Shown here: positions 48,601 through 59,654 of the stretch, piece after piece | Layout of the letters: every line of letters begins with the position of its first letter | Position numbering within the stretch: the stretch's first letter is position 1 | NCBI RefSeq assembly: GCF_004337475.1 | Contig: NZ_SJZJ01000003.1 | Location: 1-64,000, forward strand | Length of the DNA: 64,000 nucleotides | Reading direction: 5' to 3' | Source of the DNA: Nocardioides jejuensis | GTDB taxonomy: Bacteria > Actinomycetota > Actinomycetes > Propionibacteriales > Nocardioidaceae | Notes under the pieces: model-generated | What the model was told of the DNA's origin: nothing | Seen by the model: only the letters and a program-made list of their open reading frames with translations | Database searches by the model: none | Made by a program: the position numbers and the translations under genes

Positions 48601-49825
48601 AGAGCGGCTGCCAGGCGAGCAGCCCCGCGACGGCGACCACGACGGCCGCGAGAGCCGCCTCCGCCCGCAGCGCGTCGGTGAGCGAACGGCCGCCCAGCCA
48701 GGCCGTGCGCATCCGGAGGCCCGCGGTGAGCAGCACCGCGACGAGGACCAGCTTGGCGGTGAGCATCGCCAGCCACATGGTGCGACCGTCACTCGCCGGT
48801 GCAGGAAGCACCAGCACGCCGGCGAGCGCAACCCCACTCGCGAGCGCGGCGCCGGCCGCCATCAGCGCCATCCGCTGCCACCGCGCGAACGCCTCGTCCG
48901 GCCAGGTCAGACGCGGTGCCGCCGCAGCGAGGGCCACGCCGCCGATCCACAGTCCGAGCGCCGCGAGGTGGATCGCCCCGAGCACCAGTCCGGTGCGTGA
49001 CGCCATCGGATGCGAGGTGCCCGCAAGCGTGAGGACGACGACCAGCGCAGCGATGATCGCGACGTTCGTGGCCGCTCGGGAGGGACGCCGGATGACCGCC
49101 GCCCAGGCCACGAGAGCACCGAGACGGACCAGCGTCAGCCGCTGGAACGGCGTACGCGTCAGGACGTCGCGGGAGGGAAGGGCGTCGGACCACCCGCGCC
49201 CTCCTTCGTACGCCGGGTGGAGCAGCACGACGGTGGCCGTCGCGAGGACGGCGACCACCGCCGCCGCGAGCAGCAGGCGGCGCGGCCCGGGTTCGGCCAG
49301 CAGCTCGGGTCGGGCGCGCCGGAACGTCAGGCCGCCGAGGAGGACGAGCACCGCGAGGACGCCGAGCGTGTGGGCGTCGCGCAGGACCAGCACGAGCGAG
49401 CCGGGCGAGGCCGAGCCGTTGACCGTGCCCGATGCCCGCACCAGCGGCCCGTCGCCGACCACGAAGGAGAAGCGCGCGGTGGTCGGATGACCGTCCCAGC
49501 CGGAGACCGCGATCTCGACGACGTAGCTCGCGTCCGGAAGTCCCGCCGGCACCGCGACGGAAGCCCGACCGGCACCATCAGGCACGGCCGAGCCGAGCCC
49601 GACCGACTCGCCGTCGTGGAGCAGGCGGACCTTCGAGGCGTCGACAGGCTCGGAGACGTAGAACTCCAGACGCGTCGGCATCTCCGTGAGCCGGGCGCCG
49701 TCGAGAGGCGCGACCAGTCCGACCCGGACGTGCGCGGACGCAGGCCCCGACAGGCCGAGCTGCAGCGGCCCCAGGACCACCAGGACGAGGAGCAGAGCCC
49801 TCACGAAGGGACGCATCAGCGCCAT
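48599..49825 (-). CDS. CopC-CopD fusion copper protein
   Basis: 408 residues. The signal peptide ends at PASA (residue 31), leaving His32 as the mature N-terminus, the first ligand of the CopC copper(II) site. SGWDGHPTTARFSF supplies the conserved Asp/His of that site. From about residue 150 there are eight helices forming a CopD/YcnJ-type membrane domain with histidines (HPAYEGG, HPMASRTG, HLAALG). It probably takes up or moves copper across the membrane. In the same orientation, the nitroreductase and the membrane gene follow. Confidence 0.9.
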   Translation of the reverse strand: MALMRPFVRALLLVLVVLGPLQLGLSGPASAHVRVGLVAPLDGARLTEMPTRLEFYVSEPVDASKVRLLHDGESVGLGSAVPDGAGRASVAVPAGLPDASYVVEIAVSGWDGHPTTARFSFVVGDGPLVRASGTVNGSASPGSLVLVLRDAHTLGVLAVLVLLGGLTFRRARPELLAEPGPRRLLLAAAVVAVLATATVVLLHPAYEGGRGWSDALPSRDVLTRTPFQRLTLVRLGALVAWAAVIRRPSRAATNVAIIAALVVVLTLAGTSHPMASRTGLVLGAIHLAALGLWIGGVALAAAAPRLTWPDEAFARWQRMALMAAGAALASGVALAGVLVLPAPASDGRTMWLAMLTAKLVLVAVLLTAGLRMRTAWLGGRSLTDALRAEAALAAVVVAVAGLLAWQPL

Positions 49826-49945
49826 GTCATCACCACCCCGAGCGAGTGAGACCGGGCATACCGGTCAGGTGCGCAGTGCCGAGATCACGCGACCCGTCAG
49901 GAGACTAGCCTCGAGGGGTCACGTCCGCTCATCTCGGGAGTTCTC

Positions 49946-50641
49946 GTGTTCCATTTCGCCCTGCCGCGTCCACACCTCGTCGTACGCCGCTCAGCGCTCG
50001 TCCTCGCCACCACCGGCCTCGGAGCCGGCCTGCTCGCGGCCGGTCCCGCCCAGGCCGTGTCGTCGTTCCACGCCGGGTGGGGCATCGCCCGGTCCACGGG
50101 CTCGACCTCGGCCGTCGCCTGCACCGACGGCTTCAACGGTCGTGCCTCCGACGGCCACCCGGTCCTGATCACCGCCGGCCACTGCGGCGCCAAGGGCACG
50201 CTCTGGGTGGCGGAGAAGGACTGGCACACCATCGGCCGCACCTCGCAGCGCGTCTTCCGCACCGACTCCACGGAGAACGACTGGAGCATCGTGCGGAGCA
50301 ACGGCGCGTACGCCCTCGGCCCGACCGTCGTCGACGCCGGCACCGTCCGCTCGGTCGAGCGGCTCGGCAAGCCCGCGGTCGGCATGGCCGTGTGCTCCAC
50401 CGGCCGCACGAGCGGCACGCGCTGCGGCCACATCACGCGGGTCAAGGCCGACGGCATCATCGTCACCGACCTGGTGTCGGACCACGGCGACTCCGGCTCA
50501 CCGCTCTACCGGCGAATCCCGGGCAGCACCCGGGTCGCGGCGCTGGGCATCCTCAGCTACGGCGACGAGAAGAGCTACACGGCGTTCCAGCGGCTCTCGG
50601 AGATCCTGAACAAGACGGGCGTACGCCTGCGCCACGTCTGA
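49946..50641 (+). CDS. Secreted trypsin/streptogrisin-like S1 serine protease
   Basis: 231 residues from GTG 49946, with GGGAG just upstream. A signal peptide (about 1-37, ending AGPAQA) is followed by a compact S1 protease. Catalytic residues are His79 (TAGHC), Asp112 (ENDWSIV) and Ser183 (GDSGSP). Cysteine pairs 59/80 and 150/160 look disulfide-bonded. There is no clear pro-domain, unlike streptogrisins. A hairpin terminator follows the stop after about 50 bases, shared with the convergent tRNA gene. Confidence 0.88.
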   Translation: MFHFALPRPHLVVRRSALVLATTGLGAGLLAAGPAQAVSSFHAGWGIARSTGSTSAVACTDGFNGRASDGHPVLITAGHCGAKGTLWVAEKDWHTIGRTSQRVFRTDSTENDWSIVRSNGAYALGPTVVDAGTVRSVERLGKPAVGMAVCSTGRTSGTRCGHITRVKADGIIVTDLVSDHGDSGSPLYRRIPGSTRVAALGILSYGDEKSYTAFQRLSEILNKTGVRLRHV

Positions 50642-50693
50642 TCGGGCCACAGTTGATCGGGCCACGGTCCGGGGCAGCCCCCGGACAAGGAAG

Positions 50694-50723
50694 AAGGGCC
50701 CCGGTCTGCTGACCGGGGCCCTT
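50694..50723. terminator. Bidirectional hairpin between the protease gene and tRNA-Leu
   Basis: AAGGGCCCCGGTC (50694-50706) pairs perfectly with GACCGGGGCCCTT (50711-50723) across a 4-base loop. It ends 11 bases before the 3' end of the minus-strand tRNA gene. It can stop transcription from both sides. Confidence 0.75.
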
Positions 50724-50733
50724 CTCCATCACG

Positions 50734-50816
50734 TGCGCGAGGGGGGATTTGAACCCCCACGCCCTTTCGGACACTGGCACCTGAAGCCAGCGCGTCTGCC
50801 GTTCCGCCACTCGCGC
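50734..50816 (-). tRNA. tRNA-Leu (CAG anticodon)
   Basis: The minus strand folds as an 83-base type II tRNA. The acceptor arms are GCGCGAG at the 5' end (50816-50810) and CTCGCGC at the 3' end. The anticodon loop is TTCAGGT in stem CTGGC/GCCAG, with anticodon CAG at 50783-50781. It has a long variable arm (TCC GAAA GGGC) and T-loop GTTCAAATC. CCA is not encoded. A leucine tRNA next to fhaA is the arrangement in mycobacteria. Confidence 0.95.
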
Positions 50817-50832
50817 GTGAAGCAGGCAGAAC

Positions 50833-50860
50833 GTTATCCCAGCCGCGACTCTTCTCCCAA
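50833..50860 (-). promoter_or_regulatory. Candidate promoter of tRNA-Leu
   Basis: On the minus strand TTGGGA (50860-50855) and GATAAC (50838-50833) are separated by 16 bases and lie 17 bases before the mature tRNA 5' end, plausible -35 and -10 elements. Actinobacterial promoters vary widely, so this is tentative. Confidence 0.4.
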
Positions 50861-50951
50861 ACCGGGGTCGGTGTGCCACGGGGGCTCCTGAGGCTGATGT
50901 GGATACGATCGCCGCATCATCGAATGCACAGAGACGGACGAGGAGGTGCCG

Positions 50952-51659
50952 ATGAGCGGCCTGCAGCGCTTCGAGGACCGCCTCGAGCAGATGGTGGCGG
51001 GGGCTTTCGCGCGCGTCTTCCGCAGCGCCGTGCAGCCGGTGGAGATCTCCGCCGCGCTCCAGCGCGAGGTCGACAACAACGCCCAGGTGCTGAGCCGTGA
51101 CCGGCGCCTGGTGCCCAACTCGTTCCACGTCGAGCTCAGCCCGACCGACCTCGAGCGCCTGGCGCCCTACGACACCACGCTCGCGGGCGAGCTCACCGAC
51201 AGCCTGCGCGAGCACGCCGAGCACCAGAGCTATGTCTTCCCGGGCCCGGTGCACATCGACTTCGACGTCGCCGACGACCTCTCCACCGGTCGTTTCCGGG
51301 TCCGCAGCGCGGCGCAGGCCAAGGTGACGACGCACGCGTCCGAGACCCAGGTGGCGCGAGCGCGCTGGTTCCTCGAGGTCAACGGCGCCCGCAACCCGGT
51401 CAACGCACCCGGCCTGGTCGTGGGCCGTGGCACGGAGACCGACCTCCAGATCAACGATCCGGGCATCAGCCGCCAGCACGCACGCTTCTCCCTCTCGGGC
51501 GACCGCCTGACGGTCCAGGATCTCGGCTCGACCAACGGCATCCTCATCGACGGCAACCCGGCGCAGAGCGGCACGCTCTACGACGGCTCCGTCGTACGTC
51601 TGGGCAACACCACCGTGACCGTGCGCAGGGTGACCGACAGTCAGGATGGAAATGTCTGA
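50952..51659 (+). CDS. fhaA: FhaA-type protein: DUF3662 plus FHA domain
   Basis: 235 residues from ATG 50952, preceded by GAGGAGG. Residues 1 to about 120 are the DUF3662 domain (SGLQRFEDRLEQMVAGAFAR). Residues about 145-235 are a forkhead-associated domain with LVVGRGTETDLQI, ISRQHARF and DLGSTNGILIDG, which binds phosphothreonine peptides. Mycobacterial FhaA has a long disordered linker here; this one is short. First gene of the cell-wall/kinase operon. It is likely a target of PknB and PknA and a partner of the wall-elongation machinery. A -10-like GATACGAT is near 50902. Confidence 0.93.
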   Translation: MSGLQRFEDRLEQMVAGAFARVFRSAVQPVEISAALQREVDNNAQVLSRDRRLVPNSFHVELSPTDLERLAPYDTTLAGELTDSLREHAEHQSYVFPGPVHIDFDVADDLSTGRFRVRSAAQAKVTTHASETQVARARWFLEVNGARNPVNAPGLVVGRGTETDLQINDPGISRQHARFSLSGDRLTVQDLGSTNGILIDGNPAQSGTLYDGSVVRLGNTTVTVRRVTDSQDGNV

Positions 51660-52131
51660 GCTGACCCTCTTCCTGATCCGCATCGCCTACCTGGCCGTGC
51701 TCTGGATCTTCGTCCTGTCGGCGATCTCGGTGATCCGCACCGACATGTTCGGTGCTCGTCTCTCCTCGGGCCAGACCGCTCCGAAGGCTGCCAAGTCGAA
51801 GAAGCCTGCCGCTGCCAAGCCCGCGCCCAAGCGCCGCGGCGCGCCGACCCACGTCGTGGTCGTCGAGGGCGGCAACGCCGGCGAGCGTGCGGACCTCGAG
51901 CACGCCCCGATCCTGATCGGTCGCGGACCCGACGCGGCGATCCGCCTGGACGACGACTACGTCTCGACCCGCCACGCCCGGATCGCCGCCTCCGGTGACC
52001 AGTGGTTCGTCGAGGACCTCGGCTCCACCAACGGCACGTACGTCGGTGCCTCGCGCATCAACCAGCCCACGGCCATCTCCCTCGGCACGAAGGTCCGGAT
52101 CGGCAAGACCATCCTCGAGCTGAGGAAGTGA
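51652..52131 (+). CDS. fhaB: FhaB-type membrane-anchored FHA protein
   Basis: About 159 residues from ATG 51652 (51646 also in frame). One N-terminal membrane helix (LIRIAYLAVLWIFVLSAISVI), a basic Lys/Pro-rich linker, then an FHA domain with ILIGRGPDAAIRL, VSTRHARI and DLGSTNGTYVG. FipA/FhaB-type proteins recruit phosphorylated partners at the growing pole. It overlaps the fhaA end by 8 bases, and pstP begins 6 bases after its stop. Confidence 0.92.
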   Translation: MSELTLFLIRIAYLAVLWIFVLSAISVIRTDMFGARLSSGQTAPKAAKSKKPAAAKPAPKRRGAPTHVVVVEGGNAGERADLEHAPILIGRGPDAAIRLDDDYVSTRHARIAASGDQWFVEDLGSTNGTYVGASRINQPTAISLGTKVRIGKTILELRK

Positions 52132-52136
52132 CCGCA

Positions 52137-53522
52137 GTGTCCGAGACCCCGGACGTCCCGGTCGACGAGCAGGTCCCTGCCCCCGAGACCCCTGCCCCCG
52201 AGACCCCTGCCGCGGAGGCCGCCGAGGCTCCGGAAGCCGCCGAGGAGGCCCGGCCCCTCCAGCTCCGGTTCGCCGCGCTCTCCGACGTCGGCCGCGTGCG
52301 CCGCGACAACCAGGACTCCGGGTACGCCGGCCCCTGGCTGCTCTCGGTCTGCGACGGCGTCGGCGGCGCAGCGCGGGGCGACATCGCCTCGAGCACCGCC
52401 GTCCAGCAGCTCCGTCGGCTCGACGAGCGGCCCGCGGGCGACCCGGTCGCCCTCGTGGCGGGTGCCCTGCACCGCGCCCACGACCGCATCGGCGAGCTGG
52501 TCGAGCACGACCCGGCCCTCAACGGCACCAGCACGACGGCGACGCTCGCCCTCTTCGACGGGCACAAGATCGCCATCGGCCACGTCGGCGACACTCGCGC
52601 CTATCTCCTGCGCGACGGCGTCCTGACCCGGCTGACCAAGGACCACACCTTCGTCCAGTCGCTCATCGACGAGGGCCGGATCAGCGAGGAGGAGGCGCGG
52701 GTCCACCCGCACCGCAACCTGATCCTCCAGGCGCTCGACGGCGTCCACGAGGCGGAGCCCGACCTCTTCTCCGAGGAGGTCCGCGCGGGCGACCGGCTGC
52801 TGCTCTGCAGTGACGGTGCGTGCGGCGTGCTCGACGACGACCGGATCGCCGACATTCTCGGCACCGCCACCCCCGACTTCGCCGCCGTCGAACTGGTCCG
52901 CGCCAGCCTCGAGGCGGGCAGCAGCGACAACGTCACCTGCGTCGTCGCCGACGTCGTGCTTGCCGACCAGGGCGACCCCATCGACCCGACTCCGCTCCTC
53001 GTCGGAGCTGCCGCGGAGCTGCCGCGCCGGCGTACCGGTCTGGCGGCGGCGGGCACGAGCCGCTTCCGGGGCCACCGCTCGGGCGACACCGGCGAGCTCG
53101 ACCCCGTGCCCGCGGACGACCCCCCGGCGGGAGCCGGACGCGCCATCACCTCCGACCCGCTCGATCGGGATGAGGAGCTCCGCTACGCACCGCAGGCGCC
53201 GCGACGGTTCGTCTGGCTGAAGCGGCTCAGCGCCGCGGCGGTCGTGCTCGGCCTGCTCTGGATGGCTGCCGCCGGTGCCTGGTTCTGGAGCCAGAAGCAG
53301 TACTACGTCGGCGTGCACGACGGAGCAGTCACCATCTTCCGCGGCATCGACAGCGAGCTGCTCGGCGTCGAGCTCGGCACGGCGTACGAGCAGTCCGACC
53401 TCGCCGTCGCGACGCTGAGCGACTACGTCCGGGGCACCGTCGAGAACGGCATCGAGGCGCGCTCCCTGGAGGACGCCCGCCACGTGATCCAGAACCTCGC
53501 CGCCGAGCAGGGAGGCGAATGA
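52137..53522 (+). CDS. pstP: Serine/threonine protein phosphatase PstP (PP2C family)
   Basis: 461 residues from GTG 52137; GAGGAA at 52122-52127 supports it over GTG 52128. PP2C motifs: DNQDSG, CDGVGG with Asp73/Gly74 as metal ligands, GTSTTATLALFDG, IGHVGDTRAYLLRDG, LCSDG and SSDNVTCVV. A membrane helix near residue 368 (LSAAAVVLGLLWMAAAGAWFW) precedes an extracellular tail of about 75 residues. The N-terminal 40 residues are a Pro/Glu/Ala repeat extension not seen in the mycobacterial protein. It removes phosphate from PknA/PknB and their targets. Confidence 0.95.
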   Translation: MSETPDVPVDEQVPAPETPAPETPAAEAAEAPEAAEEARPLQLRFAALSDVGRVRRDNQDSGYAGPWLLSVCDGVGGAARGDIASSTAVQQLRRLDERPAGDPVALVAGALHRAHDRIGELVEHDPALNGTSTTATLALFDGHKIAIGHVGDTRAYLLRDGVLTRLTKDHTFVQSLIDEGRISEEEARVHPHRNLILQALDGVHEAEPDLFSEEVRAGDRLLLCSDGACGVLDDDRIADILGTATPDFAAVELVRASLEAGSSDNVTCVVADVVLADQGDPIDPTPLLVGAAAELPRRRTGLAAAGTSRFRGHRSGDTGELDPVPADDPPAGAGRAITSDPLDRDEELRYAPQAPRRFVWLKRLSAAAVVLGLLWMAAAGAWFWSQKQYYVGVHDGAVTIFRGIDSELLGVELGTAYEQSDLAVATLSDYVRGTVENGIEARSLEDARHVIQNLAAEQGGE

Positions 53523-54949
53523 TGATGGGTCGCACCCCCAACGGGCAGCCGGGCTTCCTCGGTTTCGTCCATCGCCGGCGCCGTGGCGCCGAGCTCTTCC
53601 TGCTGATCCTGGCGCTCGCCGTCGGCATCGGTGGCTACGCCGCCGTCGGCATCGGCGTCGACGGTGCCGTGCCGACCAACATCGTCGGCTACGGCGGCTG
53701 GCTGGTGATCCTGATCGTGGCCTGCCACGTGGCGGTCCGCATCGCCGCGCCGTACGCCGACCCCGTGCTGCTGCCGGTCGTCGCCGCGCTCAACGGCCTC
53801 GGCCTCGCGGTGATCCGGCGCCTGGACCTCGCCCAGATCGACAAGGCCGCCGGCACCGGCAAGCCGCCGCACGTCTTCGCCAACGACCAGCTCGTCTGGA
53901 TGACCATCGGCGTCGCGCTCTTCATCGGCACGCTCGTCGTGCTTCGCGACCACCGGGTGCTCCAGCGCTACACCTACACGAGCGGCCTCGCGGCCATCGT
54001 GCTGCTGCTGCTCCCGATGTTCCCGGTCATCGGGCGCGAGGTGAACGGCTCCCGCATCTGGGTGCACCTCGGCCCGATGAGCATCCAGCCCGGCGAGGTC
54101 GCCAAGGTCCTCCTCGTCGTCGCGGTCGCCGGCTATCTCGTCGTGCACCGCGATGCGCTGGCCCTGGCCGGACGCCGCTTCCTCTTCATCGACCTGCCCC
54201 GCGGCCGCGACCTCGGCCCCATCCTCACGATGTGGCTGATCGGCATGGGCATCCTGGTCTTCCAGCGTGACCTGGGCACCTCGCTGCTCTGCTTCGGCCT
54301 CTTCCTCACGATGCTGTACGTCGCGACGGAGCGCCCCGGCTGGCTGGTCGTCGGCGGGCTGCTCTTCGTGGGTGGCGCGACGGTCGCCTACTTCGTCGAG
54401 AGCCACGTCCACAGCCGCGTCGTCACCTGGCTCGATCCGTTCGGCGCCTGGGAGACCGGCTCGCAGCAGGTCGGCAACTCGCTCTTCGGCATGTCGTGGG
54501 GCGGCCTCCTGGGCCGCGGCCTCGGCGGCGGCCAGCCGTGGCGGACCTCCTACGCCGAGTCCGACTTCATCATGAGCGCTATCGGCGAGGAGCTCGGCCT
54601 GACGGGCGTCATGGCCGTCCTGCTCATGTACGGCCTCATCGTCGAGCGCGGCCTGCGCGCGGCGCTCGTGTGCCGCGACGGCTTCGGCAAGCTGGTCGCG
54701 ACCGGTCTCGCCGTGGTCTTCGCGCTGCAGGTCTTCGTCGTCGTCGGCGGCGTGACCGACCTGATCCCGCTCACCGGCCTGACCACCCCGTTCCTGTCGT
54801 ACGGCGGATCGTCGCTCGTCGCCAACTGGGTGATCATCGCGCTGGTGCTCCGCATCTCCGACCAGGCCCGGCGCCCGATCCCGGACCTCTCGTTCGACGA
54901 GCCCGCCGAGGTCGAGACCACCCAGATCGTCAAGGCGGTTCGTCCGTGA
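53519..54949 (+). CDS. rodA: RodA/FtsW/SpoVE peptidoglycan polymerase
   Basis: About 476 residues (three consecutive in-frame ATGs, 53519/53522/53525; GGAGG at 53511 best fits the second or third). Ten membrane helices of the SEDS family. Typical blocks are QPGEVAKVLLVVAVAGYLVVH in pieces, FQRDLGTSLL, SDFIMSAIGEELGL and TPFLSYGGSSL, the last including the catalytic-site region near the conserved aspartate. It polymerises lipid II in lateral/polar wall growth together with PbpA. The start overlaps the pstP stop (ATGA) and its stop overlaps pbpA (GTGA). Confidence 0.95.
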   Translation: MMMGRTPNGQPGFLGFVHRRRRGAELFLLILALAVGIGGYAAVGIGVDGAVPTNIVGYGGWLVILIVACHVAVRIAAPYADPVLLPVVAALNGLGLAVIRRLDLAQIDKAAGTGKPPHVFANDQLVWMTIGVALFIGTLVVLRDHRVLQRYTYTSGLAAIVLLLLPMFPVIGREVNGSRIWVHLGPMSIQPGEVAKVLLVVAVAGYLVVHRDALALAGRRFLFIDLPRGRDLGPILTMWLIGMGILVFQRDLGTSLLCFGLFLTMLYVATERPGWLVVGGLLFVGGATVAYFVESHVHSRVVTWLDPFGAWETGSQQVGNSLFGMSWGGLLGRGLGGGQPWRTSYAESDFIMSAIGEELGLTGVMAVLLMYGLIVERGLRAALVCRDGFGKLVATGLAVVFALQVFVVVGGVTDLIPLTGLTTPFLSYGGSSLVANWVIIALVLRISDQARRPIPDLSFDEPAEVETTQIVKAVRP

Positions 54950-56409
54950 ACAAGCCGATCCGCACGCTGTCGCTCTTCTGCGGCCTGCTCTTCATCGTCC
55001 TGCTCGGCAACGCGACGTACCTCCAGTACTTCCGCGCCGACTCCCTCGACAACAGCTCGCTCAACCGGCGCGTCATCGAGGCCTCGTTCGCCCGCGAGCG
55101 CGGCGCGATCCTCGTCGACGGCGAGCCCGTGGCCCGCTCGGTGAAGGCCGACGACCGCTACAAGTGGCAGCGCCGCTACCCCGGTGGCGCGCTCTACGCG
55201 CACGAGACCGGCTGGTTCTCCTACTTCTCGCAGTCGGGCATCGAGCACTCGCAGAACTCCGTGCTCTCCGGCGACGACTCGCGGCTCTTCCTCCCGCGTC
55301 TGGCTGACCTGATCGGCAGCGGTCAGCCGAAGGGCGGCAGCGTCGAGCTCACCCTCAACCCCGCGGCGCAGAAGGCGGCGTACGACGGCCTGCAGGCGCT
55401 CGGCACCGGCATCCAGGGCTCCGTCGTGGCGATCGAGCCGACGACCGGACGGATCCTGGCGATGGTCTCTCTGCCGTCGTACGACCCGAACCAGCTGGCC
55501 TCGCACGACCTGTCGAAGGTCGCTGCGGCCGACAAGCGGCTCGAGGGCGACAAGGCGCAGCCCAAGCTCAACCGCGCGATCCGCACGACGCTGCCCCCGG
55601 GCTCGACGTTCAAGCTGGTGACGGCGGCCGCCGCCATCGAGAACGGCCTGTACGACGAGGACTCGCAGGTGCCCGCCGGGGCGACGTACCAGCTGCCCCA
55701 GAGCACCTCGGTCGTCCACAACTCCACGGGCAGCGCCTGCAACCCCGCGACGATCACGCTCAAGTACGCACTCGAGTGGTCCTGCAACACGGCGTTCGCG
55801 AAGATCGCCAACGAGCTCGGCACCGCCAAGATGAAGAAGATGGCCGAGGCCTTCGGTTTCAACGACACCTCGCTGGAGGACCTCTCCGGCCAGGTCGCGA
55901 GCGTCTACCCCGGCAACCTCGACGCACCGCAGACCGGGCTCTCCGGTTTCGGCCAGTCCGACGTCCGGGCCACCCCGCTGCAGATGGCGATGGTCGCGGC
56001 GGGCATCGCCAACCGCGGCGTCGTGATGCGGCCGCACCTCGTCGACGAGCTCCGCTCCCCCGACTTCGACTCGCTCGAGACGATGAAGGCGAAGGTCTAC
56101 AAGCGGGCGATCAGCTCCGCCGTCGCGCGCCAGCTGACCGACATGATGGTCGGCGTCGTCGAGGAGGGCACGGCCAGCACCGCCGCCATCCCCGGCATCC
56201 GGGTCGCCGGCAAGACCGGCACCGCCCAGACCGGACGCTCGGACATCTCCAACTACGCCTGGTTCACCTCGTTCGCCCCGGCCGACGACCCGCAGGTCGC
56301 CGTCGCGGTGATGATCCAGAACAGCCAGCGCTCCAACGGCGAGATCTCCGGTGGCGGCCTGGCCGGCCCGATCGCCAAGGCCGTCATGGAGGCGGTGATC
56401 AACAAGTGA
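54946..56409 (+). CDS. pbpA: Class B penicillin-binding protein PbpA
   Basis: 487 residues from GTG 54946. One N-terminal membrane helix (LSLFCGLLFIVLLGNATYL), a non-catalytic dimerisation domain, then a transpeptidase. Motifs are Ser220-Thr-Phe-Lys223 (STFK), Ser279-Cys-Asn281, and Lys423-Thr-Gly425 (KTGTAQ). It crosslinks peptidoglycan in partnership with the upstream RodA. It is translationally coupled to both neighbours (GTGA overlaps with rodA and pknA). Confidence 0.96.
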   Translation: MNKPIRTLSLFCGLLFIVLLGNATYLQYFRADSLDNSSLNRRVIEASFARERGAILVDGEPVARSVKADDRYKWQRRYPGGALYAHETGWFSYFSQSGIEHSQNSVLSGDDSRLFLPRLADLIGSGQPKGGSVELTLNPAAQKAAYDGLQALGTGIQGSVVAIEPTTGRILAMVSLPSYDPNQLASHDLSKVAAADKRLEGDKAQPKLNRAIRTTLPPGSTFKLVTAAAAIENGLYDEDSQVPAGATYQLPQSTSVVHNSTGSACNPATITLKYALEWSCNTAFAKIANELGTAKMKKMAEAFGFNDTSLEDLSGQVASVYPGNLDAPQTGLSGFGQSDVRATPLQMAMVAAGIANRGVVMRPHLVDELRSPDFDSLETMKAKVYKRAISSAVARQLTDMMVGVVEEGTASTAAIPGIRVAGKTGTAQTGRSDISNYAWFTSFAPADDPQVAVAVMIQNSQRSNGEISGGGLAGPIAKAVMEAVINK

Positions 56410-57829
56410 CCCCCGGACCCGAGAAGCGCTGGGCCGACGACCTCGAGCGCTACCTGCTCGAGGAGCGCATCGCGACGGGCGGCATGGGCGAGGTCTGGCG
56501 CGCGACCGACACGGTGCTGCACCGCCCGGTCGCGGTGAAGCTGCTCAAGGCCGAGCTCGCCGACGACCCCGAGTTCCGCGCGCGCTTCGAGACCGAGGCG
56601 CGCCACGCGGCGTCACTGCACCACCCGGGCATCGCCGCCGTCTTCGACTTCGGCAGTACGTCGAGCGCCGGCCACCCGCCGTACCTCGTGATGGAGCTGG
56701 TCGAGGGCCAGCCGCTCTCGGCCCTGCTGCGCAAGGGGCACCCGATGCCCGCCGAGCCGGCCCGCGCCCTGGCGGTCCAGGTCGCCGACGCACTGGGTGC
56801 CGCGCACGCCGCGGGCATCGTCCACCGCGACGTGAAGCCGGCGAACCTGCTCGTCACGCCCGACCGCCGCGTCAAGGTGACCGACTTCGGCATCGCGCGC
56901 GCCGGTGACGCGGTCGCGCTGACCCGCACCGGCCAGGTGATGGGCACGCCGCAGTACCTCTCCCCCGAGCAGGCCGAAGGTGGCCTCGCCACCGCGGCGA
57001 GCGACGTCTACTCGCTCGGCGTCGTGCTGTTCGAGGCGCTCGCCGGTGAGCGCCCGTTCGACGCGGAGTCGCCCGTCGCGACCGCGCTGGCCCACATTCG
57101 CCAGCCGGTGCCCGACCTGCCCGGCACCGTGCCCGCCGACCTGGCCGCGGTCGTCGCCCGCTGCCTGGCGAAGGACCCCGCGGCCCGGTTCAGGGACGGT
57201 GCAGCGCTCGCGGCCGCGCTCCGCGATCCGTCGACCGTGGCGCCGATGACCGTGCCGGTCGCGACCGGCCTCGGCGTACCCGTGGAGGCGCCGGCGACCT
57301 CGGTCATGCCGGCCGTCACGGCTCCGGTCGCTGCGGCCCCGCGCCCGGACGACCGCAGCGGCGGCATCCTGCTCTGGCTCCTGGCCATCCTCGTCGGGGC
57401 GCTCGTGGCCTTCCTCGCGTGGACCTTCTGGCACGACTCCGGCCGTACGCCGACCAACGAGCCGTCCACGCGGACGACCGTGACCGTCTCGTCGACGCCG
57501 ACCGACACGACCGTCGAGCTCCCGGCATCGGTCTGCGTCGGCACGCTCGACGACGTGACCACCTCGATCACGAACCGCGGCCTCGTCGCGGATCCCCAGG
57601 AGCAGACCAACCCGGGCGATCAGGTCGAGGACCAGGTCATCTCCTGCACACCGACGGGTCCGCTCACCAAGGGCGATGACGTCACCGTGCAGTACTGGGG
57701 GCCGGCCCCGACGCCCACGCCGACTCCGTCGGACAGCGCGACGCCGACAGACACCGCAACCTCCACCGCGACGACGAGCCCGTCGCCGACAGACACCAGC
57801 AGCCCCCTGCTGCGGAAGGCACAGAACCA

Positions 57830-57833
<4 letters not shown>
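56406..57833 (+). CDS. pknA: Serine/threonine protein kinase PknA with extracellular PASTA-like tail
   Basis: 475 residues from GTG 56406. The kinase domain (about 15-275) has the P-loop ATGGMGEVW, Lys45 in VAVKLL, the catalytic HRD (140-142) in IVHRDVKPANLL, DFG (160-162) and SPEQ. A membrane helix near 322-342 (LLWLLAILVGALVAFLAW) leads to an extracellular region of about 130 residues. Its segment VCVGTLDDVTTSITNRG up to VISCTP resembles one PASTA repeat carrying two cysteines. M. tuberculosis PknA has no such repeat. It controls wall synthesis and division proteins. Confidence 0.94.
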
Positions 57834-59587
<1,754 letters not shown>

Positions 59588-59590
59588 GCC

Positions 59591-59647
59591 GAAACCCGGG
59601 TTTTGGCGCACCGAAACCCGGGTTTTGACGCGTCGAGACCCGGGTTT
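59591..59647. repeat. Family 1 repeat, locus d: 22-bp trimer after pknB
   Basis: CCCGGG cores are at 59595, 59617 and 59639, exactly 22 bases apart. Units read GAAACCCGGGTTTTGGCGCA and so on. The trimer fills the gap between the convergent pknB and DUF881 genes, leaving 3 and 7 bases on the two sides. Confidence 0.9.
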
Positions 59648-59654
59648 GTGCGGT

